DNA from: an uncultured Dokdonella sp.
GTDB taxonomy: Bacteria > Pseudomonadota > Gammaproteobacteria > Xanthomonadales > Rhodanobacteraceae
Direction: 5' to 3'
NCBI GenBank assembly: GCA_934526015.1
Contig: CAKSZY010000011.1
Span: 15,298 to 79,297, forward strand
DNA length: 64,000 nt
Shown: positions 10,470 through 18,656 of the stretch, piece by piece
How positions within the stretch are numbered: position 1 is the stretch's first letter
How the letters are laid out: every line of letters begins with the position of its first letter
Notes under the pieces: generated by a model
What the model saw: the letters and a program-made list of their open reading frames with translations, nothing else
Told to the model about the DNA's origin: nothing
The model's database searches: none
Translations under genes and position numbers: made by a program

Positions 10470-10847
10470 CTACGGAGAAGCCGGCAGCGCGAGCAGCGCC
10501 TCGCGCAACACGATCGCCTGGTTGCCGGTTTCCGAGCGCGCGCCGTAAACGAGGGTGATGCGCCGGCTGCCGGCGGCGGCGAGCAGTGCGCGCAGGCGAT
10601 CGCGTGCCGCCGGCGTGGCGAGTTCGGCGAGGTAGCGCGCGCGGAATTCGTCCCGGCGTTCCGGCGCGTGGCCGTACCAGTGGATCAGGTCCGCGCTCGG
10701 CGCGAGTTCGCGTGCCCAGTCGTCGAGCTTGAGCACGTCCTTGCTGCGGCCGCGCGGCCAGAAGCGGTCGACCAGCACGCGGTAGCCGTCGCCCGGGGTC
10801 GGGTCGTCATAGGCGCGTTGCAGCGCGATGGCCGGCTCCTTCGTCAT
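10470..10847 (-). CDS. DUF488 family protein
   Basis: The 125-residue product contains the DUF488 pattern: YRVLVDRFWPRGRSK, LDDWARELAPSADLIHWYGH and a C-terminal ITLVYGARSETGNQAIVL. The biochemical role of this family is not established. I chose the start at 10847 because its ATG overlaps the TGA of the upstream glycosylase-like gene (ATGA), which implies translational coupling. A longer frame upstream would run into that gene. The pairing with a uracil-DNA-glycosylase-like gene hints at, but does not show, a link to nucleic-acid repair. Confidence 0.8.
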   Translation of the reverse strand: MTKEPAIALQRAYDDPTPGDGYRVLVDRFWPRGRSKDVLKLDDWARELAPSADLIHWYGHAPERRDEFRARYLAELATPAARDRLRALLAAAGSRRITLVYGARSETGNQAIVLREALLALPASP

Positions 10848-11506
10848 CGCCGTGATCGGTCGGGTCGCGGATCCAGCACCGCCTGCACGCGTTCGCGCAG
10901 GCACGGCAGCACGTCACGCTCGAACCATGCATGGCGCTGCCGCCAGGCCGTGTTGCGCGGCGAGGGGTGCGGCAACGGAAACAGGCGCGGCGCGTAGTCG
11001 GCGAATGCGGCCACCGTGGCGGCGAGGGTCGGCTTGCGCCGCGCGCCGAGGAGATGCCGCTGTGCATGCTGGCCGATCGCCAGCACGAGTTCGATGCGCG
11101 GCAGGTTCGCCAGCAGGGCGTCGAACCACAGCGGCGCGCATTCGGGGCGCGGCGGCAGGTCGCCGCCTGCGCCGCGGCCGGGATAGCAGAAACCCATCGG
11201 CAGGATCGCCACGCGGCCGGCATCGTGCAGGGTTGCGGCATCGATGCCGAGCCATTCGCACAGGCGCGCGCCGCTGGCGTCGTCCCATGGCACGCCGCTG
11301 GCGTGCACCCTGGCGCCGGGTGCCTGGCCGACGATCAGCAGCCTCGCGTCGACGCCGGCCTGCACGACCGGGCGAGGCCCGAGCGGCAGGTGCGCGGCGC
11401 AGACGCGGCAGGCACGCACGCGCCGCAGCAGGTCGTCGAAGGTGTGCCTGGCGGGCACCCGCACCTGCCGCGTCGAAACGGTTGCCGGACCGGTCCGCGC
11501 CTTCAT
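10844..11506 (-). CDS. Uracil-DNA glycosylase superfamily protein
   Basis: The 220-residue protein shows the UDG-fold motif A as LLIVGQAPGARVHASGVPWDD and the C-terminal motif B as HPSPRN (family HPSP). It lacks the full four-cysteine iron-sulfur set of the thermophile-type enzymes; only CRVC is seen near residue 30. The catalytic residue after GQAPG differs from the classical GQDPYH of Ung, so the base specificity is uncertain. The start at 11506 (MKARTGPATV) was preferred over a longer frame because the added N-terminus is not family-like. It overlaps the DUF488 gene by four bases. Confidence 0.78.
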   Translation of the reverse strand: MKARTGPATVSTRQVRVPARHTFDDLLRRVRACRVCAAHLPLGPRPVVQAGVDARLLIVGQAPGARVHASGVPWDDASGARLCEWLGIDAATLHDAGRVAILPMGFCYPGRGAGGDLPPRPECAPLWFDALLANLPRIELVLAIGQHAQRHLLGARRKPTLAATVAAFADYAPRLFPLPHPSPRNTAWRQRHAWFERDVLPCLRERVQAVLDPRPDRSRR

Positions 11507-11638
11507 GCCGGTGATTGTAGCGCGGTGGTGACGGCGGCCCGGCTCATCCCGGGTCATGCAACCGGGATCGAAACCGGCGGCACGCGGTCTTCCGCGCGGA
11601 GGACGGCGCGCCGGCCATGCCGCTGCGGCGCGCCTCGA

Positions 11639-11980
11639 TCAGTCGGTGTTGTCGCCGAGCCAGGAGGAGATCGTGGTCACGTCCTGCGGATCGACGTCGA
11701 TGAACTGGAAGCCGACCCAGAAGTGGCCCGGCACGTTCGCCGCCTCGCTCCATTGCTCGTGCACGCCGACCTCGATCATGCGCGGGATGCCCTCGGCATC
11801 GATCAGCTCGAAGGAGAACTGGTAGAGGGCGTTGTCGGCGACCTTGCGGTTGCAGACCAGCAGCATGCCGTCGGCGGACAGGTTGCCGATGTGGCCCATC
11901 GGCTCGCCGGTCATGGCATTGGTGACGTGGATCGTCACATGCGCGGTCTTGCGCGGCGAGCGGCGGCGGTGTGCGTTCAT
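11639..11980 (-). CDS. PilZ domain protein (putative cyclic-di-GMP receptor)
   Basis: This 113-residue single-domain protein begins with an arginine cluster containing RRRSPRKT and continues with NLSADGMLLVCN. Together these fit the PilZ c-di-GMP binding motifs RxxxR and (D/N)xSxxG. AGGAG sits seven bases before the start, and the upstream DUF1631 gene ends ten bases away, so the two are probably cotranscribed. A role in transmitting c-di-GMP signals to motility, pili or surface polymers is typical of the family. The output partner is unknown; a DUF1631 protein is the obvious candidate. Confidence 0.85.
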   Translation of the reverse strand: MNAHRRRSPRKTAHVTIHVTNAMTGEPMGHIGNLSADGMLLVCNRKVADNALYQFSFELIDAEGIPRMIEVGVHEQWSEAANVPGHFWVGFQFIDVDPQDVTTISSWLGDNTD

Positions 11981-11990
11981 GCGCTGCTCC

Positions 11991-14387
11991 TCAGGCCGGT
12001 ACCGCGGGCTTCGGGTTGCGGGCGTCGCCGCCCAGTTCCTTCAGCTTGGACATGATTGCCTGCCAGGCGCGATCGATGAAGTTGGCCGGTTCGGGCTTGT
12101 GCAGGCGGACCTGCCCGCGCACGAGATCCTTGGCCAGGTCTTCCATCGAACGCTCGTCGGTGCGCGCTCCGCGCTGGTTGACGAACAGGCAGCGGCCGGT
12201 AAGCGTCGAGAACCAGGCGAGCTTGCGCCGCACCGTCTCGCCCTGCTGGTTGGTGACGAACTCGAACCAGGTTCCGAACGGCAGCGTGCGGATGTGCTCG
12301 AGCATCTTGCGTTCCTCGGGATCGAGCGTCGAGGGCGGCTTGGCGGAGTCGTCGGTGGCGGTGGATTCGCCGCCGAGGCGCGGCTTGCTCTTCAGGGCCT
12401 GGGCGACTTCGGCTTCGCTCGCCTCGGCACTGTGCTTGCTCGATTCGAACAGTTCGCCGACGACATGCTCGACTTCGTCGCTGTGCAGGCCGACCTGGGC
12501 GAGGCCGGTGCGGACCTCTTCGCGCAGGGTGGAGTCGATCGGTGCCGGCTTGCCGGTTTCGGCATCGTGGTCGCCGATGCGCATGAGCTGGTCGGCGACG
12601 GCGAGCCGACGCCGGTAATTCGGGCTGTCCTCGCCCTGGCGCAGGATGGTCAGCGCAAGCACGTCGGTCCAGGCCTGCTCGAGCACGGTGCGCACGGCCG
12701 GCGCCGGCGTACGGCGCTTGATCAGGCGCGCCACTGCCGTGGTCGCGCGTCCGCGCGCGAGGTCGAGTTTCTCGCGGCCCTTGGCGGCATCGACGTGACG
12801 GCGCTCGGCCACTTCGGCGCGCTTGCCGAGCTGGCCCATGTGCCGGCTGAGGTCGCCGAGCATGTCCTCGATCAGCGACAGGTTGCCGTCGAACTCGTGC
12901 GAGACGCGATCGACCAGCGAAGTCATCTTGTCGACGAAGCCGCGATCGGGATCGTCGTCGTCGAGCCAGAGCACGCTGGCCTCGGCGATGCTGTTGAGCA
13001 GCAGGCGCGCCGGATGGTTGCGCTGGGCAAAGAAGTTCTTGTCGCCGAGCGCGGTGCGCAACACCGGCACCTGCAGCTTGGCCATCAGGTCGCGCGTCGC
13101 GCTGCGTCCGGAGAGGTTCTGGCCGATGTAGTCGAACAGCATGCCGACGAGGTCGATCGTGTCGGAATCCTCGAGCGCGAGCACGGCGGCCTGACCCTGC
13201 GGACTGCGCTCGCGCAGGCGGTTGAGCAGGTCCTGCTTGAGGTGACCGATGCTGCGCGGAACTGGGCGACCTTCCTTCTGCGTCGTGCCGGCGGGTTTGG
13301 CCTGCAGGCTGCTCAACACCGACTGCAGGTCGTCGCGCGTCGCCAGATAGCTCGATGCCGGGGCCGCAGCGTTGTCGCCGAGTGCATTGCGTCGATCGGC
13401 CAGCAGGCCGCGCAGGGCGGAAAACAGGTTGGCATCGGCCGCGCTGTCGGCCGCGGCCATCGGCGGCGTCTGAGCGCGTGCGCCGGCCGGCGCCGCGGCC
13501 GGAGTGGTGCCCGGCATGGCGGCGCCGGCGCGTGCGGCGGCCGCGGGTGCCGCGCCTGCGGTCGCCGGCGTGACCGGCGCGTGCTCGTCGGTGGCTTCCG
13601 GCTTCTGCCCGGCGGCCGCGGCATCGTTCGCATGCGCGCCACCGCTGTCGTGGCCGCCGCCACGGCGCACGCGGTACTGCAGGTGCGGCAGCACGCGCTG
13701 TTCGGCGAGATAGTTGTTGATGAGGTCGTAGAAGGTGCCGATCGACGCCATCACCGTGCGGTCGAAGGTCTGGAACACGACAATGCGTTCGTTGGTGCCG
13801 AGGTCGAACTCCTGCTGCGCGTAGCGCACGGCTTCGGCCAGCGACAGCGGTCCGAGCGGAACCTGTTCGAGCTCGAAGGCCGGCTGGCCGGCGATCACGC
13901 CGAAGCGATGACCGAGCTCGTGCAGGGCCTGGCTGTGGCGGATCTCCGCCTTGTTGGCGATGTCCTGCATCGCCAGCGACAGCTCGAGGTCGGCCGATTC
14001 GACCAGTTCGAGCTTGAGGCTGCCGCCGGAAGCGCCGGCGGCGGCGTTGCGCCGCGAGCGGGCATCGACGTCGTCGAATCGCGTGATGGTCGACTCGACA
14101 TGGGCGAGGAAGCGCGGCACGCCGTCGGCGCGGCGGCGCTTCAGCTCGCGGATCGCCTCCATCATGCGCGACTGCTGCTCGTTGCTGCGCGCGCGATCGG
14201 CCTGCTTGAACAGGTTCTGCTCGACTTCATCGAACATGAGGCTGAGGGTGGGCTCGAACCAGGCCGTGCGTTCGACCATTCCCTCGAGCACGCGGCGGAC
14301 GCGCGGCGGCAGCTCGCGCTCGGCGAGGCGGGCGACGCGCGCCGGACCCCGCGCGGGCTCGCCCGCAGGCTTCTTCGGTGGATTCAC
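11991..14387 (-). CDS. DUF1631 family protein
   Basis: The 798-residue protein fits DUF1631 throughout: an N-terminal RVLEGMVERTAWFEPTLSLMFDEVEQNLFKQA-type region, a low-complexity Ala/Pro-rich linker at about 250-310, a large helical middle, and a C-terminal small beta domain (FGTWFEFVTNQQGETVRRKLAWFSTLTGRCLFVNQRG). The last part looks PilZ-like, though the RxxxR motif is not clear. DUF1631 proteins have no confirmed enzyme activity; some database labels such as thymidine phosphorylase are unsupported. It is cotranscribed with the following PilZ gene, suggesting a c-di-GMP or surface-related pathway. No signal peptide or membrane segment is seen. Confidence 0.82.
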   Translation of the reverse strand: MNPPKKPAGEPARGPARVARLAERELPPRVRRVLEGMVERTAWFEPTLSLMFDEVEQNLFKQADRARSNEQQSRMMEAIRELKRRRADGVPRFLAHVESTITRFDDVDARSRRNAAAGASGGSLKLELVESADLELSLAMQDIANKAEIRHSQALHELGHRFGVIAGQPAFELEQVPLGPLSLAEAVRYAQQEFDLGTNERIVVFQTFDRTVMASIGTFYDLINNYLAEQRVLPHLQYRVRRGGGHDSGGAHANDAAAAGQKPEATDEHAPVTPATAGAAPAAAARAGAAMPGTTPAAAPAGARAQTPPMAAADSAADANLFSALRGLLADRRNALGDNAAAPASSYLATRDDLQSVLSSLQAKPAGTTQKEGRPVPRSIGHLKQDLLNRLRERSPQGQAAVLALEDSDTIDLVGMLFDYIGQNLSGRSATRDLMAKLQVPVLRTALGDKNFFAQRNHPARLLLNSIAEASVLWLDDDDPDRGFVDKMTSLVDRVSHEFDGNLSLIEDMLGDLSRHMGQLGKRAEVAERRHVDAAKGREKLDLARGRATTAVARLIKRRTPAPAVRTVLEQAWTDVLALTILRQGEDSPNYRRRLAVADQLMRIGDHDAETGKPAPIDSTLREEVRTGLAQVGLHSDEVEHVVGELFESSKHSAEASEAEVAQALKSKPRLGGESTATDDSAKPPSTLDPEERKMLEHIRTLPFGTWFEFVTNQQGETVRRKLAWFSTLTGRCLFVNQRGARTDERSMEDLAKDLVRGQVRLHKPEPANFIDRAWQAIMSKLKELGGDARNPKPAVPA

Positions 14388-14456
14388 GGCATCTCCCTGT
14401 CCTCAGCCGTCCCCGCATTCTTGCATGCCGGGACGGCGCAGGACAGGTGTGCCGGC

Positions 14457-16259
14457 TCAGCGTGGCGCCCAGACCAGTTCGAGGTGGCCGGCCCGGCCCG
14501 GCGTGTTGTAGCCGCGCGCGAGCTCGTATTCGCGGTCGCCGATGTTTTCGAGGCGTGCCACCGCGCGCCAGTCGGCGCTCATCTGCCAGCTCGCGCGAAG
14601 GTTAAACAATGTGTACCCGGGCAGTTCGATGCCGCCGACGTCGGCGCGCTTGCCGGACACGAGTACCTCGGCGCCGGCGCTGAGCGCATCGCCGAAGCGG
14701 CGCTCGACGGTCGCCGCGAGCTTCTGTCCGGGCCGTCGCAGCAACGGCGTGCCGGAGCTTTCGTTGCGGGCGTCCTGCCAGGTGAAGCCGGCGCCGAACT
14801 GCCAGGCACCGGCGCGACCGTCGTAGCGCACTTCGCTGCCGCGGATTTTCGCGCGCGCGATGTTCTCGGCCTGGAAGTCGACGCCGGTGAAGCTGATCAG
14901 GTCGCGGACGCGGGTCAGGTAGGCGCTGATGCGGAGCTGGTGGCCTTCCGCCGGGCTGAAATCGACACCGAGTTCGCTGCTGCGCGAGGTTTCCGGCCGC
15001 AGGTCCGGATTGCCGGCGAACAGGCCGCCGAAGCCCGGCGAGTACTGCTCGTTGAGACTCGGCCCGCGGAAACCCTGGCCGTGGCTGGCACGCACGCGCA
15101 GCGCGTCGGAGAAGCGCCAGCCGAGCGCCGCCGAGCCGGTGTCCTGGCCATGCCATTCGCTGTTGTCGTCGTGACGGATGGCGAGTTCGCCGTCGAGCGC
15201 ACCGAAGCTGCCGCGCCAGCCGGCGTACAGGCCGGTATCGTCGCGCGACTCGCGATAGACCGGCAGATTGGCGAAGGTGTCGCGGTTCTCGCCGCGTTCG
15301 CGCAGGTGGTCGACGCCGACCGTCAGCAGCTGGCGCTCGCCGAGGGCGAGATTGCCCTGCCAGGTGAAGCTCGTGCGGCGCGATGCGTAGGCGGTGAAGT
15401 AGACCGGCGTCTCGTAGTCCTCGCGCGCATTGCCGGCGCTGAGTCGATGCGTCCAGCGTGCGCCGATCGGACCTTCGAGGGCGACGACGGCCGCCTGCTG
15501 GGTGAAGTCGGATTCGCCGCCGGCGAACTCGACATCGCCTTCGCTGCGCACGAGCTTCGCGGTCAGCGCCTGCGTGCCGACGCGCACGTCGCCGCTCGCG
15601 GTCAGGTGACGGTTGTCGAAGCCGTGGTCTTTCGGCTCGTAACCGAAGCCGTTCTCGTTCTGGCTCGGGAAGCCGTCGACGTCGCGCCGGCCGACCTGCA
15701 CGCTGAAGCCGCCCTGGTCGCCGCGATGGCCGATGCCGACGTTCGCGCTGGCGTCGCCATAGGTGCCGTAGCCGATCGAGACGCGTGGCCCGTCGAGCCG
15801 GCGCGTGAAGATCTGCACGACGCCGCCGATCGCATCGGAGCCCCAGAAGCTCGCGCGCGGACCGCGCACGATCTCGATGCGCTCGATGGTGTCGAGCGGC
15901 AGCGTTTCCCAGGTGAACACGCTGGTGCCGAGCGCGGCGACGCGCACGCCGTCGACGAGCACGAGCACGTGGTTGTTGTTGCTGCCACGCAGGAACAGCG
16001 AGGTCTGGCTGCCGGGTCCGCCGGTGCGGGCGATGTCGACGCCGGCCTGCAAGCGCAGCAGGTCGGCGAGTTCATGCGTGCCGCTGGCATCGATGTCGGC
16101 ACGGGTGATGACGCTGACGTCGGCAAGGGTGTCGTCGATCGTCGACGGTGTGCGCGAGGCGGTGACGACGACCTCGGGCTGCACGGTCGCCTCGTCGGCA
16201 AGGGCAGGGGAAGCGAGCACGGCGAGGACGCCGGCACGCAGGAGCTGGATTCGGATCAT
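14457..16259 (-). CDS. btuB: TonB-dependent vitamin B12 receptor (BtuB type)
   Basis: The 600-residue outer-membrane receptor starts with a signal peptide (cleavage after ASPALA), then a TonB box PEVVVTASRT. The plug domain (about 25-155) has LFLRGSNNNHVLVLVDGVRV and ERIEIVRGPRASFWGSDAIGG. A 22-strand barrel follows, ending in LELVWAPR. The length matches BtuB (594 mature). I set the start at 16259 (MIRIQLL), not the much longer frame, because the cobalamin riboswitch lies just upstream and would otherwise be inside the gene. It should import cobalamins across the outer membrane using TonB. No btuFCD genes are in view. Confidence 0.9.
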   Translation of the reverse strand: MIRIQLLRAGVLAVLASPALADEATVQPEVVVTASRTPSTIDDTLADVSVITRADIDASGTHELADLLRLQAGVDIARTGGPGSQTSLFLRGSNNNHVLVLVDGVRVAALGTSVFTWETLPLDTIERIEIVRGPRASFWGSDAIGGVVQIFTRRLDGPRVSIGYGTYGDASANVGIGHRGDQGGFSVQVGRRDVDGFPSQNENGFGYEPKDHGFDNRHLTASGDVRVGTQALTAKLVRSEGDVEFAGGESDFTQQAAVVALEGPIGARWTHRLSAGNAREDYETPVYFTAYASRRTSFTWQGNLALGERQLLTVGVDHLRERGENRDTFANLPVYRESRDDTGLYAGWRGSFGALDGELAIRHDDNSEWHGQDTGSAALGWRFSDALRVRASHGQGFRGPSLNEQYSPGFGGLFAGNPDLRPETSRSSELGVDFSPAEGHQLRISAYLTRVRDLISFTGVDFQAENIARAKIRGSEVRYDGRAGAWQFGAGFTWQDARNESSGTPLLRRPGQKLAATVERRFGDALSAGAEVLVSGKRADVGGIELPGYTLFNLRASWQMSADWRAVARLENIGDREYELARGYNTPGRAGHLELVWAPR

Positions 16260-16398
16260 GGGGGAAGGTTCTCCGTTGCGCACACCCGCGAAACCAGTCG
16301 CGCGCACGGAGGAACGAATACGGAGGCAGGGGCATCCGTGATCCGCCCGTTGCCCGCCGCAACGCTGGAGCCATGAATGCCCGAAGGCATTCGCCACA

Positions 16399-16563
16399 GG
16401 CCGGTCTCCGGGCTTGCAAGCGATGCGGATGCATCGGCCGCGTCGCCTTCCCGTGCGTGCACAGTGGCGTTTCGACGCGACCTTGGCTTGCCTACCGTTG
16501 CGGGGGCAGCGTTGGCTTCGGACCAACTTCCCGTTTCACCCGGCCTCGCGGCCAGGCACCTGT
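16399..16563 (-). ncRNA. Cobalamin riboswitch upstream of btuB
   Basis: Read on the minus strand the region has the ordered cobalamin-riboswitch blocks: GGTGCC at the 5' end, GGTGAAACGGGAA, CCGAAGCCAACGCTGCCCCC with GCAACGGTAG (the B12 box, consensus GCCACTG elsewhere), GCCACTG, GGGAAGGCGACGCGG, and AGCCCGGAGACCGGCC at the 3' end. It should repress btuB when adenosylcobalamin is abundant. The remaining bases to the start codon (16260-16398) form the expression platform and hold no gene. Confidence 0.95.
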
Positions 16564-16626
16564 GGAGTGCGCAGTGTAGGCGGCGCGGCATGGTCGCAGC
16601 AAGGAGCCCATGCAGTGCGCCGTGCG

Positions 16627-16815
16627 TCAGTCGCGATCGCTGCGCGTGTCGACGTCGACGAGGTTGCCCTCGGCGTCGACGCGCAGGCGGATCTCGATCG
16701 GCCGGCAGCAGACCGCGCAATCCTCGACGTAGGCCTGCGCACCGGCCGAGGTGTCGACCGAGGTCTCGAAGGCCTCGCCGCAATACGGACAATGGATGAC
16801 GACGAATTCGATCAT
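16627..16815 (-). CDS. CPXCG motif-containing cysteine-rich protein
   Basis: This 62-residue protein carries CPYCGEAFET at the N terminus and a second pair EDCAVCCRPI, giving a four-cysteine zinc-ribbon-like unit. The conserved C-terminal portion is acidic (IRLRVDAEGNLVDVD). It matches the small CPXCG family, whose function is unknown. Its ATG overlaps the hemW stop (ATGA), so it is translated from the hemW message. Confidence 0.85.
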   Translation of the reverse strand: MIEFVVIHCPYCGEAFETSVDTSAGAQAYVEDCAVCCRPIEIRLRVDAEGNLVDVDTRSDRD

Positions 16816-17975
16816 GCGGGCAGGAACAGGGCGATCAGGTCGTTGAGGAAACGCTGGCCGTCGGCACTCGGGCACAGGCGGTCGCCGGCATCGGCCAGCC
16901 AGCCGCGTCGCCGGGCTTCCGCGAGCGGTGCGGCGACAGATTCGGCAGCCAGGCCGGTACGCTGCGTGAACAGCGCCAGCGGCACGCCTTCGACGAGGCG
17001 CAGCGCATTCATCATGAACTCGAACGGCAGGTCGATGGCGGTGACGGCGGCACTGCCGGCGATGCGGCGCGGACCGGCGGCGTGCTCGAGCCAGGCGCGC
17101 GGCGTGCGCTGCTTGGAACGCCGGTGGATCGTGCCGGTGGCGGCATCGCTGAGCTTGCCGTGCGCGCCGGCGCCGATGCCGAGGTAATCGCCGAAGGTCC
17201 AGTAGTTGAGGTTGTGCACGGAGCGCCGGTCGCCGCGTGCGTAGGCCGACACCTCGTACTGCACGTAGCCGCAAGCGGCGAGCAGGGCCTGGCCGTGCTC
17301 CTGCATGTCCCAGGCGCTGTCGCTGTCGGGCAACGGCGGCGGCTTTGCCGCGAACAGGGTGTTCGGTTCGAGGGTGAGCTGGTAGTGCGAGACATGCTCG
17401 GGAGCGAGCGCGATCGCGCGATCGAGGTCGCCGAGGGCGCCGCCGAGGTCCTGGCGCGGCAGCGCGTACATGAGGTCGAGATTGATGTTGTCGAAGCCGG
17501 CCGCGCGTGCCGCGGCAAAGGCGCGCACGGCTTCGTCCGCCGAGTGGATGCGGCCGAGCGCCGCAAGCATGGCGTCGTCGAAGCTCTGCACGCCGAAGCT
17601 GATGCGGTTGACGCCGGCCGCGCGATAGCCGTCGAAGCGACCGTGTTCGACCGTGCCGGGATTCGTCTCGAGGGTGATCTCGGCCGCGGGCTCGAACGCG
17701 AGCCGTGCGGCGACGCCGTCGAGGATGCGGCCGATCGCGGCGGGCGTGAACAGGCTCGGCGTGCCGCCGCCGAAGAACACGCTGGCGAGCGGCCGGCGCG
17801 CGGCAGCGCCGAAGTCGGCGAGGTCATGCTCGAGGTCGGCCAGCAAGGCGTCGACATAGGCGTCCTGCGGAATGCCGTCGCGCACCGCGTGCGAGTTGAA
17901 GTCGCAGTACGGACATTTCTTCACGCACCACGGGATGTGGATGTACAGCGACAACGGTGGCGGGGTTGACGGCAT
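16812..17975 (-). CDS. hemW: HemW, radical SAM heme chaperone
   Basis: The 387-residue protein has YIHIPWCVKKCPYCDFNSH at about 10-28, the CxxxCxxC radical-SAM cluster plus the extra cysteine-free Phe typical of HemW. VFFGGGTPSLF, ITLETNPGT and RISFGVQSFDD follow in the expected order. It lacks the extra N-terminal segment that defines true HemN coproporphyrinogen dehydrogenase. HemW proteins bind heme and pass it to apoproteins. In many gammaproteobacteria it follows rdgB directly; here two genes on the other strand intervene. It shares a transcript with the CPXCG gene. Confidence 0.92.
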   Translation of the reverse strand: MPSTPPPLSLYIHIPWCVKKCPYCDFNSHAVRDGIPQDAYVDALLADLEHDLADFGAAARRPLASVFFGGGTPSLFTPAAIGRILDGVAARLAFEPAAEITLETNPGTVEHGRFDGYRAAGVNRISFGVQSFDDAMLAALGRIHSADEAVRAFAAARAAGFDNINLDLMYALPRQDLGGALGDLDRAIALAPEHVSHYQLTLEPNTLFAAKPPPLPDSDSAWDMQEHGQALLAACGYVQYEVSAYARGDRRSVHNLNYWTFGDYLGIGAGAHGKLSDAATGTIHRRSKQRTPRAWLEHAAGPRRIAGSAAVTAIDLPFEFMMNALRLVEGVPLALFTQRTGLAAESVAAPLAEARRRGWLADAGDRLCPSADGQRFLNDLIALFLPA

Positions 17976-18128
17976 CGGCCAAGTCTAGGCGGTATCCGGC
18001 CGCGTGCTCCAATCGAGGGTGCGCTCGCCGCGTCCGGGTTGCGGAGCGCACGGTGCAATCGCGGGATCTGAGATGCCGCCGTGAAGAATGCCCGCCGGCG
18101 CACTTGCCACACGACATTCCGGGGACCC

Positions 18129-18656
18129 ATGGCTGAACTTCCTTCCGGGCGTCACATCGCCCTCGTCGCCACACCCTTGTTCACGCTGCTGGACGATTCG
18201 CTCAGGGAGAACGCCGTCATCACCCGTCTCCTGCGCATCGAGCGGGCCGAACACCTGCATCCATATGTGCACGTCGTTTACTTCGTCGCCATGGACGGCG
18301 CCCGGGTCGAGCAGACCGCTCCCGGTGGCCTGCCGGTGCCGGCCGGCCTGCAGCCGTACCCGAGCGGTTTCAGCCTGACCACGATCGCGGCCGAGCTGGC
18401 GACCTGGCCGGAGCCGGACCGCGCGGCGTTCGCCGCCTACCTCGCTTCGGAACGCGTGCAGGCCTGGCTGCGGGCACTGCTTGACCAGGTCCGCGAGCGG
18501 TTGGCGTGGCTCGTCGATCAGGGTGGCTTCGAACACCACCTGCAGATGCTGATGTGGCTGGCGAAATGCCACCCGGCACAAACCGGCGAGACCGGCGATC
18601 CGCTATTCGACTTGCTGGAAGAACCGTACGACCCGAATGCGGCTGCACGCCGATGA
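18129..18656 (+). CDS. Conserved-looking protein of unknown function, coupled to HDAC-like gene
   Basis: I do not recognise this 175-residue protein. It has no signal peptide or membrane helix. It starts with an ordered strand region (GRHIALVATPLFTLLDD), then RIERAEHLHPYVHVVYFVAMDGARV, and ends in a mostly helical half with ERVQAWLRALLDQVRERLAWLVDQ and an acidic tail. The start at 18129 was chosen over 18081 because the added N-terminus is Arg-rich and not protein-like. The opposite-strand frame here is compositionally worse. Its TGA overlaps the ATG of the HDAC-like gene, so the two are translationally coupled and likely act together. Confidence 0.7.
   Translation: MAELPSGRHIALVATPLFTLLDDSLRENAVITRLLRIERAEHLHPYVHVVYFVAMDGARVEQTAPGGLPVPAGLQPYPSGFSLTTIAAELATWPEPDRAAFAAYLASERVQAWLRALLDQVRERLAWLVDQGGFEHHLQMLMWLAKCHPAQTGETGDPLFDLLEEPYDPNAAARR

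Noticed and set aside
11832..16376. A 1514-codon open frame on the plus strand opposite DUF1631 and btuB
   Set aside because: Both opposing genes are strongly supported by family motifs, and the plus-strand frame is a codon-bias shadow.
17985..18581. A 198-codon minus-strand gene opposite the unknown plus-strand gene
   Set aside because: The plus-strand frame has a more protein-like composition, ends in a four-base overlap with the HDAC gene and has ordered secondary-structure patterns.
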